Shown here one piece after another: positions 17,661 through 26,548 of a DNA stretch of 64,000 nt. Made by a program: the position numbers and the translations under genes. Where the stretch lies: positions 1 to 64,000 of the forward strand of contig CAZYMU010000010.1 in assembly GCA_964648465.1 (NCBI GenBank), given 5' to 3'. Position 1 is the first letter of the stretch. Each line of letters opens with the position of its first letter. Source of the stretch: Aminicenans sp964648465. GTDB lineage: Bacteria > Acidobacteriota > Aminicenantia > Aminicenantales > Aminicenantaceae. Under the pieces are notes generated by a model. The model had not been told where the DNA came from, searched no databases, and saw only the letters and a list, made by a program, of their open reading frames with translations.

Positions 17661-17710
17661 TCTCTAAGGCAAAACCCTGGTTTTTTTATTGGGTTTAGAG
17701 ATTTTTCTTT
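17661..17710 (+). terminator. intrinsic terminator after the ferritin-like gene
   Basis: TCTCT...AAACCC (17661-17677) pairs with GGGTTTAGAGA (17691-17701) across a T-rich loop, with a small bulge, and is followed by TTTTTCTTT. It lies about 85 bp after the ferritin stop. Confidence 0.55.
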
Positions 17711-17745
17711 ATTATTATGCAAATCCGTTGATATAGCCGGGATTT
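17706..17745 (+). pseudogene. 3'-end relic of a DUF1848 gene (copy 3)
   Basis: Matches 11101-11140 at 38 of 40 bases and again encodes the YANPLI end of DUF1848 with a TAG stop. It begins inside the T-run of the preceding terminator and ends 5 bp before the convergent phosphoesterase gene. The two relics bracket about 6.6 kb. Confidence 0.65.
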
Positions 17746-17749
17746 AGAT

Positions 17750-18490
17750 TTAAATCCCCAGGGAAAGTCGTTCTGCCAGTGCAGGAGGAAGCTTTGCCTT
17801 TAAGATTTTTTTCTGTGCTTCTTCTATATTATATTCCAGCCTGAAAAAACGGACTTTTTTTGCCTTTGAGTCGTAAATTGCGCATGCAGCGCGTGCGTTC
17901 CTGTCCCGCGGCTGTCCGACCGAGCCCGGGTTGATAAGATACCTCACACCCCTCTCGATTTTTAGCTCGTTATAGTTCCCTGTAAGAAATGTTCCTTCTA
18001 CAAGATGGTCTGTTTCGGTGTATACAAAGGGGAAATGTGTATGCCCAAAAAAGCAGATGGGTGATTTTATATTGAGAAAAGCTTCGGCTGCATCAAATTC
18101 GCCAAAGATATAGTAATCTTCGTCAAAAGGAGCTCCATGGCAGATTGTAATATTGGTATGGACAGTCTGAGGCCCTTTTTTTAAACGAGAAAGATAATGC
18201 AAATTTTTTTTGAGCAGGTTTTGCTGTGTCCATAGAACTGCCGATGCAGCTACGGGATTGAAAGTACTGACAGACTCGAGCCCACACACAGCCTTGTCGT
18301 GATTTCCCCTTATTATCGAGATTGGTTTGAGAGCCTGAATTTTTTGTATTACTTCATTAGGGCAGGCTCCGTATCCAACCATATCACCGAGGAATATGAA
18401 ATAATCTATCTTTCTCCTGTGCGTAAATTTAATGAGAGCCAGGAAAGCTTCAAGGTTGCCGTGAATATCTGAAAAAATTAAGTATCGCAT
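17750..18490 (-). CDS. metallophosphoesterase (YfcE/calcineurin-like)
   Basis: A 246-residue protein with all metal-site motifs of the family: DIHGN (8-12), GDMVGYG, RGNHDK, CHGAP and GHTHFP. Such enzymes cleave phosphodiesters or protein phosphoesters using two metals. The substrate is unknown. Its start overlaps the end of lipA by 13 bp, so the two are co-transcribed. Complete, cytoplasmic. Confidence 0.88.
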   Translation of the reverse strand: MRYLIFSDIHGNLEAFLALIKFTHRRKIDYFIFLGDMVGYGACPNEVIQKIQALKPISIIRGNHDKAVCGLESVSTFNPVAASAVLWTQQNLLKKNLHYLSRLKKGPQTVHTNITICHGAPFDEDYYIFGEFDAAEAFLNIKSPICFFGHTHFPFVYTETDHLVEGTFLTGNYNELKIERGVRYLINPGSVGQPRDRNARAACAIYDSKAKKVRFFRLEYNIEEAQKKILKAKLPPALAERLSLGI

Positions 18491-19368
18491 TTTTCTGTCT
18501 TATCCAAAGTTTTATTTAATAAATTGTACATATTATGGGCTTTATAAGAACTTCTTACAAGAGGGCCTGATTCGACTTCTTTGAAACCGAGATCCAGCGC
18601 GGTCTTTTTGAGCTGCTCGAATTCTTCAGGATAGTAATATTTTACGACAGGAGCATTTGTTCTTGTAGCCTGAAGATATTGGCCGATAGTCAGAAGGTCG
18701 CAGGAGGCTTTTCTAAGGTCTGAAAGAGTCTGGAAAATATCTTCTTCCTTTTCTCCCAAACCGATCATGAGCCCGGATTTTGTGATCATACCCGCTTCCT
18801 TTGATCTTTTCAGGATTTCTAACGATCTGAAGTAATTCTTTTTCGGCCGGTTTATCAAAGGATAAATGGTTTCAGGAACCTCCAGGTTGTGGTTTAGCAC
18901 CTCGGGCCGGGCCTGTATGACTGTATCCAGAGCCTTCTCGTTGCCGTTAAAGTCAGGGATTAAGATTTCCACCTTCACACCGGGTGTTTTTTTTCTTATT
19001 GATTTTATGGTTTCTATAAAAATTGAAGCACCACCATCAGAGAGGTCATCACGTGTGACCGAGGTTATAACCGCGTAACGAAGTCCCATTAATGATACGG
19101 CCTCTGCTACTCTTGAGGGTTCATCCGGGGATGGGGGAGAAGGGACTCCTTTTTTTACAGCGCAGAATAAACATCCGCGTGTGCAGATATCTCCAAGTAT
19201 CAGGAAAGTCGCTGTCCTTTGAGCCCAGCATTCTGAAATGTTAGGACATCTTGCACTTACACATATTGTGTGGAGATTCTGCTTTTTAAGTAGACTGGAT
19301 ACGTAGAAAAAATTACTGTTGGATGGAAGCTTTACTTTGAGCCATGACGGCTTTCTATTGAGCTGCAT
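18478..19368 (-). CDS. lipA: lipoyl synthase LipA
   Basis: A 296-residue radical-SAM enzyme that inserts two sulphurs into octanoyl groups on lipoyl domains. Both clusters are visible: auxiliary-cluster Cys36, Cys41 and Cys47 (CVSARCPNISECW), and the SAM cluster Cys62, Cys66 and Cys69 (CTRGCLFC). The C-terminal RSSYKA (272-277) gives the Ser that binds the auxiliary cluster. Length and motifs are complete. No lipB is present nearby. Confidence 0.95.
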   Translation of the reverse strand: MQLNRKPSWLKVKLPSNSNFFYVSSLLKKQNLHTICVSARCPNISECWAQRTATFLILGDICTRGCLFCAVKKGVPSPPSPDEPSRVAEAVSLMGLRYAVITSVTRDDLSDGGASIFIETIKSIRKKTPGVKVEILIPDFNGNEKALDTVIQARPEVLNHNLEVPETIYPLINRPKKNYFRSLEILKRSKEAGMITKSGLMIGLGEKEEDIFQTLSDLRKASCDLLTIGQYLQATRTNAPVVKYYYPEEFEQLKKTALDLGFKEVESGPLVRSSYKAHNMYNLLNKTLDKTEKCDT

Positions 19369-19448
19369 TATGGGAAAAGCTCTATTTTACCTGTCAAGAA
19401 ATATACAGAGATTTTTAAGTTATTTACTATTAAGGAGGGAATAAATTA

Positions 19449-19658
19449 TTAATAGTATTCGAATATTCTTTCTCTTCTCAGACGTCTTCTTACACGTTTT
19501 CGTGCTTGAGCTGCCTTCATCCGCTTCCGTTCACCGGGTTTAAAATATACTGAATGTTTTTTTATCTCTTTTATTATTGCTTCCTGTTGGACTTTTCTCT
19601 TAAATCTTCTGAGTGCGCCTTCAATAGACTCGCCTTCATCAATTACGATAAATGCCAA
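19449..19658 (-). CDS. rpsU: 30S ribosomal protein S21
   Basis: A 69-residue, very basic protein with the S21 pattern (ESIEGALRRFKRKV, KPGERKRMKAAQARKRVRRR). It binds the small subunit near the anti-Shine-Dalgarno region and assists initiation. The start is a TTG at 19656-19658, supported by a strong AGGAGG site. It appears monocistronic. Confidence 0.94.
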   Translation of the reverse strand: MAFIVIDEGESIEGALRRFKRKVQQEAIIKEIKKHSVYFKPGERKRMKAAQARKRVRRRLRRERIFEYY

Positions 19659-19728
19659 TAAAATTCACCTCCTCAAAATTAGGTAAAAAAATTTATATAG
19701 GATTTAACTCATATTGTCAATAGTAATA

Positions 19729-19813
19729 GGGACGGTTCTATTTTTTTATTTTGAAATGTCATATTTTTTCAGAGATAAAGAATGTCAAAAAATAGAAAAA
19801 ATAGAACCGTCCC
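19729..19813. repeat. REP-like palindromic element with 18-bp perfect inverted repeats
   Basis: GGGACGGTTCTATTTTTT (19729-19746) and its exact complement AAAAAATAGAACCGTCCC (19796-19813) face each other across 49 bp. Single arms recur at 28524-28543 and 44217-44239. Sequences of this kind commonly flank REP-associated Y1 transposases (RAYT) in other bacteria. No transposase is present here, so this is a non-autonomous or relic copy. It abuts the end of the permease pseudogene. Confidence 0.7.
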
Positions 19814-19816
19814 ATT

Positions 19817-20666
19817 TCATTCGTATCGGAGGGAGTCGATCGGGTTGGCAGCAGCAGCCTTGATGGACTGGTAACTGATGGTTAGCACGGAGATAACAAA
19901 TGTCAGAACCGCAGCCATCACGAATTCCATCCAGCTGATGTTCACTCGATAGGCGAAATCGTTCAGCCAGTCTTTCATGGCAAAAAAGGCGATCGGCCAG
20001 GCAATAATGTTGGCCAGCAACACCCACTTGATAAATTCCCGCGATAGTAAGGCCACGGTGTTAGAAAATGAGGCGCCAAGAACTTTGCGTACACCGATCT
20101 CCTTTGTGCGCCGTGTTGCTGTAAATGAGGCCAAGCCGAACAACCCTAAACAGGAAATGAAAATTGCAAATATACTGAAGTAGCTAAACATTTGCATCAT
20201 GCGTGCTTCATTTCTGTAGAGCGCGGCGATGCGGTCATCCAGAAAGTTATAACTGAATGGGGACTTGGGATTGAAACGCGCCAACACGGTTTTAATATGG
20301 TCCAAAGATTCTTTGATGTGGCTGGGAACAACTCTCATCGAGGGATATGCGTATATTTCCGGCATCGTACATCCGGGCCGCGTTTTCAACCTCTGGAAAC
20401 TCCTGTTCAAGAAAAGGAACAAACGAAGGAGCCACACTGCACAAATGCCCCTTTATCGATCCATCCGCACTTAGCCACACGCGCTCGATGCGATAGATCC
20501 GGTCAGCATGTTTGTGATAGGTGTCATAGCTCAACTCATAGTGAACAAACAACAGGATAAGAATACAAATGGTCATGCCGATAGCCAAACCAAGGATGTT
20601 TATTAAGGAGTATCCTTTGTGCTTTTTAATATTCCTAAAAGCAATTTTTAAATAATTTTTAAACAC
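19817..20666 (-). pseudogene. FtsX-like ABC permease, large internal deletion
   Basis: The N-terminal piece (20666 to about 20330) gives the first TM helix and start of the periplasmic domain (MFKNYLKIAFRNIKKHKGYS to ARMYDAGNIRI). The C-terminal piece (about 20340 to 19817, another frame) gives the last periplasmic stretch and three TM helices ending in NPIDSLRYE. Roughly 450 residues between them are missing and the frame changes at the junction. It is related to the permeases at 11160-13757 and 14396-16022. Non-functional. Confidence 0.8.
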
Positions 20667-20960
20667 TGGATTCCCAATCTTTATTGTTGATGCCGCTCGA
20701 TAAAACCAAATTGACGTTTTCGATGATCGTCTCTAGAATTTCCTTTAAGCTCAAAACTGTTTCTCTCGACTTATGTTTTATATTAATTCTATACATAATA
20801 TACGTATTTTTTAATAGTTTAGTTGCTATTTATTTTAAAATTAATTTATGTTGCAGAAGCTTTTAATGGTTAGGCAATTCCAGAAATTGGAATGCTCCTT
20901 TTAACCTAGGGTTATAAAATATGGCTAAAATGCCAGAATATATAACTGTAGGTTAGTTTT
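20667..20960. other. AT-rich intergenic region
   Basis: No gene or RNA seen. It separates the pseudogene's 5' end from the 3' end of the M14-like peptidase gene, both on the minus strand. Confidence 0.4.
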
Positions 20961-22124
20961 TTAATTATAGTAGATGTTTCCCTTTTCCGCTTTCTCAGGA
21001 TTGTGGAAATAGTGGCCTATTCCGTTTTTAACTACTTCAGCATAACGCGGGACATTTTTGATTTTTATCGCCCTGTCAGGAAATTTCCTGGAAAACTGCT
21101 TCATGATTTCTAATATCACTGAACAGTGCTGGCCTACACGTTTTTCCATGGGCCATCCTGTCTCATCATAAGGCACGAATAATTTTTTTTGTTTTGAGAG
21201 GCTCAGTAAAAAAGGATCCTTCCCGTTCAAAAGCAGATCTACGGTTTTCGGTCCTGTTGGCTGATCCAGGAAGGGAAGAGGCGCTTCCAGGAGGAAAGGC
21301 AAAGTATCAGAGTAATCCCCGATTTCCCTGTGGGACAGACCTCGGAATCCTTTGGGGGAAGGCTCCACATGGTTTTCAAATCCTTCCATTGCCTTTACTG
21401 TAAGCGATGCCATTGTTGCGAGTCTTATGGCACTTTCCGGAGCCACGATGCAGTTTGTGACCGGGAACATTGTTTCTGCCCCGTGGACATCAAAGGCGAT
21501 GTCGACTTTTTCTTCCTGCATTATATGCATTGCGCCGAAAGTAACTCTTTCCATAAGAGGACCATTTGCCCTGCCCGGCCATGTCCTGTTTGTGTTTCTC
21601 ACGTCGAGGAAAGAGAGGAGCTGTTTGTCGGGATAGTGGACATAAACATCAGGGTCCGGCCATTGGTCCAGGGGAGAAGCCTCACGGTTCCCTATCCTGA
21701 ACTTTTTACTGCCCCAGTCTGTCGGGATTTCAAAATACAAAGGATACCCATCACCGGGCCGAGTGTTGCGTCCCCCGCTGTTGTTAAACTGCGGGATGAT
21801 GATGATCGTTCCTTTTTCCACCACGGCATTTTCAAGAAATATTAGGGAACTCAGTATTGCAGCCGGCTCGTTCGAGTGAGTATTCGCAATGATTAGCATC
21901 TTACCGCCTTTCTCTTTTCCTTCCAGATAGAAAACATTGGTATCTGCCATTGTACCTTTCAGGCCTTCAGAATAATCGCTGAGCTTTGTGACTTTTGTCA
22001 CGCCCGGGCCTGCAATTATTGGAACCATGTAATGCCTGTGCTTGTAAAACTGCAGGCCTGAGATTGTTATAACAACGGTAATTACCACCAGAAATATTGA
22101 TTTTATTTTCCATTCGCGAGACAT
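20961..22124 (-). CDS. exported M14-like zinc peptidase / succinylglutamate desuccinylase-aspartoacylase family
   Basis: A 387-residue protein with one N-terminal hydrophobic anchor (residues 8-25), so it faces the periplasm. The zinc site is visible as THSNEP (His83, Glu86) and FDVHGAE (His214); NTNRTWPG (Arg180) matches the substrate-carboxylate Arg of the family. Members hydrolyse C-terminal residues or N-acyl amino acids. It is the last gene of a minus-strand group with a small membrane protein and a DctM-like permease. Its product may feed amino acids to that permease; this is inference. Confidence 0.78.
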   Translation of the reverse strand: MSREWKIKSIFLVVITVVITISGLQFYKHRHYMVPIIAGPGVTKVTKLSDYSEGLKGTMADTNVFYLEGKEKGGKMLIIANTHSNEPAAILSSLIFLENAVVEKGTIIIIPQFNNSGGRNTRPGDGYPLYFEIPTDWGSKKFRIGNREASPLDQWPDPDVYVHYPDKQLLSFLDVRNTNRTWPGRANGPLMERVTFGAMHIMQEEKVDIAFDVHGAETMFPVTNCIVAPESAIRLATMASLTVKAMEGFENHVEPSPKGFRGLSHREIGDYSDTLPFLLEAPLPFLDQPTGPKTVDLLLNGKDPFLLSLSKQKKLFVPYDETGWPMEKRVGQHCSVILEIMKQFSRKFPDRAIKIKNVPRYAEVVKNGIGHYFHNPEKAEKGNIYYN

Positions 22125-22140
22125 TGTTTTTCTCCTTATC

Positions 22141-22296
22141 CTACTTTACACGAAGGATTCTCAGAACAAGGGGGATCATGACAAGCAGGTAAAGAAGCAT
22201 ATCCTCCACGTTTTTCTTTTCCTTTATAAAGTTCCATAGGAGCATGCCTAAGAAATAGGCGGTGATCACGTAATATAATATCATTATTATCGGCAT
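22141..22296 (-). CDS. small membrane protein (51 residues)
   Basis: A longer frame begins at 22422, but the ATG at 22294-22296 has a perfect AGGAGG site 8 bases upstream and lies just after the permease stop. The product is 51 residues with two hydrophobic segments (residues 3-19 and 32-47) and a short charged loop (FIKEKKNVED). I do not recognise it by sequence. Its position directly between a large DctM-like permease and an exported peptidase suggests a small transporter subunit. Confidence 0.6.
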   Translation of the reverse strand: MPIIMILYYVITAYFLGMLLWNFIKEKKNVEDMLLYLLVMIPLVLRILRVK

Positions 22297-22310
22297 GGAC
22301 TTACCTCCTG

Positions 22311-23633
22311 TTACATACTCCAGCGCACAAGGAATGCTAATTTTGCGCTGAATATGACCATGAGGATTCCTGTTGCAGTAATTACAATCCAGGGAACCCA
22401 GGTCTTCTTTAAAAAGGACCAATAACTGCCCTTGTATTCTGAAACCATTACGCTTAATCTGCCAATAAGAGCTGTGGGCGGAAGCCCATCTCCTAACGGC
22501 CAGAGCAGGCTTAACCCTGCAATGGCGACAGTGGCATGAAGGCCGATAGAGTCAAGAAACCAGATGAGGGGAATTCCTACAATCGCAGCACCTCCGTATG
22601 TCAGGACTCCTTCTGATACAGGGATGATTACGATTAGAGATATAAACAGAAGTACGATCGGAGTGCTGATAACAGCATAAGACAAAAGCCCCCTGACTCC
22701 TGTTGCGGTCATTATCTGCTGAAGCGCGCCCACGATAGCCATGGTCGCAAGCAGTGGGAGCAAACGTTTTACCGTCTTTCTTGATAATACAAGGATATTG
22801 ATTTTCTTGGGGCTTACCAGAAGGGCGGTTACTGCAGCCGCACTAAATTCCAGGGGCAGCCCCAGTATTGGTATGCCGAAAGGCCAGATCCTGGAAGCGA
22901 TAACCAGGCCGAAAAAGACCAGAAACGGCAGGAGTACCCTCCACCAGCTCATTTTTGCTGGCACTTCGGGCATATCTTTAAGAATCTGTTCCAGGTCCAT
23001 TGCTCCCTCTTTTTTCCATCCGAGAAAAAGCACGGTGAAGGTCCCCAGTATAAGAACCGGTATTCCAAGCGGAAGCTCAAAGCCTACATAGGGAATGGCT
23101 GTACCGGCGGATAAAATCATTGCCCATATGTTAACCGGCGGAGCCGCGGCGCTAAGGCCTGCTACTATAAATAAGATAGCTGCGGCCCTTTTTTTAGGTA
23201 TGCCCAGGTAACCGAGTGCTAATGCTACTGGTGCGCCAACAACAAGCAGCGAAACACTGCCCGCTCCTGTGAGTGCCCCGGGAATAAGGACTATAAACAT
23301 TAACAGTATCAGGACAATTATTCGTTTATTGTAAAAATATTTTATTATGCCGTGTACGACATAGTTTACGCCTCCGGATTCAGATATGAGAGCCATGAAT
23401 ATTGTGGCCGTTGTAAAAACCAGCATTACGTCCACATATGTAAAGCTTCCTTCTACAAGGTGGCGGGCCAGTTGGCCTATGGGCGGTGTTTTTACAATCG
23501 AACCAGCAATGCCTCCTGCAACTGCGGCTGAAAGCATACTCAGCTCTACGGATAATTTCCTCCAATTTGCCAGGGCATAAGCAATCACCATGACTGCTAA
23601 AATAATTCCAATTTGTAGATACATATCACTCAC
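22311..23633 (-). CDS. DctM/TRAP-type large permease-like transporter
   Basis: A 440-residue integral membrane protein with about 11-12 hydrophobic segments and the general pattern of TRAP large subunits and related ion-transporter families: LTGAGSVSLLVVGAPVALALGYLGIP and SEGVLTYGGAAIVGIPL look like the two re-entrant, symmetry-related loops. It should move an organic acid or amino-acid-like anion. No classic periplasmic binding protein or DctQ is adjacent; the 51-residue protein downstream and the DUF6305 protein upstream may take those places. The ATG at 23633 leaves a short upstream spacer of 129 bp. Confidence 0.75.
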   Translation of the reverse strand: MSDMYLQIGIILAVMVIAYALANWRKLSVELSMLSAAVAGGIAGSIVKTPPIGQLARHLVEGSFTYVDVMLVFTTATIFMALISESGGVNYVVHGIIKYFYNKRIIVLILLMFIVLIPGALTGAGSVSLLVVGAPVALALGYLGIPKKRAAAILFIVAGLSAAAPPVNIWAMILSAGTAIPYVGFELPLGIPVLILGTFTVLFLGWKKEGAMDLEQILKDMPEVPAKMSWWRVLLPFLVFFGLVIASRIWPFGIPILGLPLEFSAAAVTALLVSPKKINILVLSRKTVKRLLPLLATMAIVGALQQIMTATGVRGLLSYAVISTPIVLLFISLIVIIPVSEGVLTYGGAAIVGIPLIWFLDSIGLHATVAIAGLSLLWPLGDGLPPTALIGRLSVMVSEYKGSYWSFLKKTWVPWIVITATGILMVIFSAKLAFLVRWSM

Positions 23634-23762
23634 TCCATTTTAAAGACAAGCATGGCACAGTACACAATAAGTCAAAAGAAATTTTTCCTCTTAAATGAAG
23701 AATTCCAAATTTACGCTTACAGATGCTGATGTAAATTCATGTACTGCCTGTCCTGCCAAGGA

Positions 23763-24437
23763 TTATTCAAAAACCTGCTTCAGAATGTCGACAAGGTCCA
23801 AAGCGTATTCAATTTCGGTGAAAGAGACTTCTTTTTCTTTCGCGATGCTTGTAAAGCGGCCGTCCTTGTTGCTGTCAGATGCTGCAACGAGATAGTCGGC
23901 AAATGGGGCAACGGTATCGATCATCCTTTCGTTGTCGCCTCCCGGGGCACCCCGTTTTGATAGGCCTCCCACATGAACAGCAATAATAAAGATATTATTT
24001 TCCTTGCAGTAATCGATAAGACTTTTCAGGCGTTTCTCTTCGTCTTCGATTGTAAGGCCTGATGCTCCCATGCCCTTCAGGCTGGCGCCGATGGCAAAAA
24101 TAATGGTCTTGTACGGAGCTCCTTCAGGGTATTTTTCAAGGTCGGTGTTAATCTCGACATGAAAACCTTCTCCCGACTCTTTTCCTGCAAGGCCAACTCC
24201 AGTCTTTAACATCTCAACATCGGGAACGTCACAGTAGTCGTATTTCAATCCTGCCTCTTCAAGGATTATGTTCAGCGTCGTAACATCCGGACTCTGGCCT
24301 GCCGAATTTGTAAGAATCGGTAATTCGGCCTTGGGGATTTTAGTATCCTGAAAACCCGATGCAGGCAGAGCGAATATGAGCCCGCACACGAGCACTGAAA
24401 AGATTGTGAGTTTTTTTAAGCTTTTCATTTGAATCAC
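23763..24437 (-). CDS. DUF6305 family exported protein
   Basis: A 224-residue protein with an N-terminal signal peptide (KLTIFSVLVCGLIFALPASG, residues 8-27). The body starts with PILTNSAGQSPD, a pattern I associate with DUF6305, and continues as an alternating alpha/beta protein (TIIFAIGASLKGMGASG, FIIAVHVGG, YLVAASDSNKDG). Function unknown. It lies between the C69 dipeptidase (22 bp) and the permease on the same strand, so a role in peptide or amino-acid handling at the envelope is plausible. Confidence 0.72.
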   Translation of the reverse strand: MIQMKSLKKLTIFSVLVCGLIFALPASGFQDTKIPKAELPILTNSAGQSPDVTTLNIILEEAGLKYDYCDVPDVEMLKTGVGLAGKESGEGFHVEINTDLEKYPEGAPYKTIIFAIGASLKGMGASGLTIEDEEKRLKSLIDYCKENNIFIIAVHVGGLSKRGAPGGDNERMIDTVAPFADYLVAASDSNKDGRFTSIAKEKEVSFTEIEYALDLVDILKQVFE

Positions 24438-24458
24438 TATCTCCTTTTTGATTATAAA

Positions 24459-26222
24459 TCACTTCTTCTTTGCTGATGGCTGAGGTTCCAGTTTGTTGTA
24501 CTTGATCAGTTCCTTGAGCCACCAGTCCGGGAACTTCAGAGGTAGTCTTTTTCTCGATTTTGTGTCATATATCCAAAGATGGTTGTATTTAACGAGCATG
24601 TAGTCACCCAGCTCCCACCAGGCGTCGATGACTCTGTTGGCATTGTTCATGCAGTAGTCGGTTAAGAACTGGCGGGCTTGAGAGGGGTCCTTTTTGTAAA
24701 GTTCTTCTGCGAATTTGTCGATGACAGGAGTGCGCTTTACGGCTGATTCTTCCCAAATTGCCTGGGCTTTTCTGACGTCTTCGATTGCATATGAATAGAG
24801 CACTTGAGTATGGAAATCCACATAATCGAAGGCCCACCTGGCGGATTTCCTGTCAAACTCCCAGTGGTCACCGAATTCAAAGGATTTTGGGATTCCTGAA
24901 ATACCCATGTAAAGGGGCATAAAACAGGATGTGTCCTGGGCACCGAAGGCAAGCCATACGAGCCCTCCGATTGGGTTTGGCAGCCATTCTCTGCACTGTG
25001 TGACCGTGACATATTCTGCGCGGTTTACGCCGATGACCCGGGGTCTGTTGTAGGTCCTGCCGTCGAGTTTAAAGCCGTAGGGGAGGCGGTTGGGATTGGC
25101 GAACGGTCCTCCCTGCAGGCCATCAGCCGGACAATATGGAGTGCCCTCGAATTTGTTGCGTGTCATAATCATAACATCGTGAACGGAAAGCTTCTTTTCC
25201 GGCTTAACCGAGAATGGGAATTCCATGTTCGGAGTTTCCGGGCTGAAGTGCTTAGAGGGTGCGACTAGGTCGAAAAATCGCCAGAGGCGTCCTCTTGACC
25301 CTTTGGATTCTGCCGCGCTGTATTCGCTCGGAGAATAGGCTTTCTTCCAGTTGAAAGCTTTACCGCTCTTCGGGTCATAGAACCCAAGATCTACTGCAAG
25401 TGAAATAACATTGGAGGAGGCCATGAAGTAGTCCGGATCTTTAAGGTCTATCTCCCCGATCCTGGATTCGTTCGGGCAGACACTGACATGGTCGTCGGGA
25501 ACTCTCTGTGCGCACCAGACGGCACCCGGCTTCCCGCTCTCCGGTGTCCATAATGGGCCGACAGGCATAATCTCGAATACCCAGACCTCGTTCGGATCAG
25601 ATAGAGCCAGCATCTCTGCTGTATCAGTAAAACCGTATCCGTACTTTTCACCTAGTTCTCCCATGATTTTTACAGCCTCTCTGGCTGTCGTTGCTCTCTC
25701 CATGGCAATGAGTGTCAGCATTGTTATGTCGAATTTGGCAGCAGGCGTAGGATTTTGCAATTTTTTTCTGCATCCGATCGTTGATTCTCCGATAGCTACC
25801 TGCATGTCATTCATGTACCCGAATGAGCCGTTGAAATATGCGTATGTATGAGGAACCTCCGGGATTTCAAGGCCTGTAAAATCGTCCTTATACTTTTCCC
25901 ATTTGAGGCCCTCACTCGGCGGCCATGTCCTGAACTGGTTTATATGATAGATCTTGCGCATTGAGCCGGGTTTGTGGTCTGCTGCCGGCACATACCTCCA
26001 TGTCCAGTCGCATAATCCGCAGTCGCATGTATGGGTGGACATAACAGAGCCGTCTGTTGAGGCGTCTTTTCCGACTATTATAACCGTACAGCCGTCTGTA
26101 ATCTGGTCTGTTTGAAAAGATTCGCACTTCTGGCCCTCCTGCCCGTTCAAAGCGAATGCACACAGCAGAGCTGCTGTGGCGAACAGCATTACCGGAATTA
26201 AAATTGACTTTTTTAACTTCAA
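24459..26222 (-). CDS. C69 family dipeptidase (peptidase U34), exported, paralogue A
   Basis: A 587-residue Ntn-hydrolase-type dipeptidase. After a signal peptide (about 1-25) and a short pro-segment, Cys45 in DGCTVIIVGKDAS is the expected autocatalytically exposed nucleophile. The conserved VPAADHKPGSMRKIYH, IGESTIGC and WVFEIMPVGPLWTP blocks follow. It is the first gene of a minus-strand group with DUF6305, permease and M14-like peptidase genes. Two relatives lie at 51434 and 53218. It probably releases amino acids from dipeptides in the periplasm. Confidence 0.9.
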   Translation of the reverse strand: MKLKKSILIPVMLFATAALLCAFALNGQEGQKCESFQTDQITDGCTVIIVGKDASTDGSVMSTHTCDCGLCDWTWRYVPAADHKPGSMRKIYHINQFRTWPPSEGLKWEKYKDDFTGLEIPEVPHTYAYFNGSFGYMNDMQVAIGESTIGCRKKLQNPTPAAKFDITMLTLIAMERATTAREAVKIMGELGEKYGYGFTDTAEMLALSDPNEVWVFEIMPVGPLWTPESGKPGAVWCAQRVPDDHVSVCPNESRIGEIDLKDPDYFMASSNVISLAVDLGFYDPKSGKAFNWKKAYSPSEYSAAESKGSRGRLWRFFDLVAPSKHFSPETPNMEFPFSVKPEKKLSVHDVMIMTRNKFEGTPYCPADGLQGGPFANPNRLPYGFKLDGRTYNRPRVIGVNRAEYVTVTQCREWLPNPIGGLVWLAFGAQDTSCFMPLYMGISGIPKSFEFGDHWEFDRKSARWAFDYVDFHTQVLYSYAIEDVRKAQAIWEESAVKRTPVIDKFAEELYKKDPSQARQFLTDYCMNNANRVIDAWWELGDYMLVKYNHLWIYDTKSRKRLPLKFPDWWLKELIKYNKLEPQPSAKKK

Positions 26223-26548
26223 CTTTTACCTCCTTATTTTTATTTGAAAATTTAAATATGAATAAAACCGGTTGTCAGATTCTTGAAACCGGTGAGTTGT
26301 TGTGAATCAAGGATTTTATGCACTGGATCATATATTGAATTTGTTACAGCGGCATTTTTTACCAGTAACCCCATGTCGAATTATTTATACAAAGTTGAGA
26401 TGAATATGTCAATGAAGATATGCAGCCGGCAAATTTGACGTTATGACGTTTTAGCAGTGGTCTGATTGTTTTTATGTCAATGGATTGCTGCAGCCCGACT
26501 ATGTTTTTTATTTTTAATAGACGAACCGATATAGAAAAATATTTTAAG
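26223..26548. other. intergenic region upstream of the dipeptidase operon
   Basis: No gene seen. It must hold the promoter of the dipeptidase operon. An AACCGGT...AACCGGT direct pair near 26269-26293 could be a regulator site, but nothing more can be said. Confidence 0.4.
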
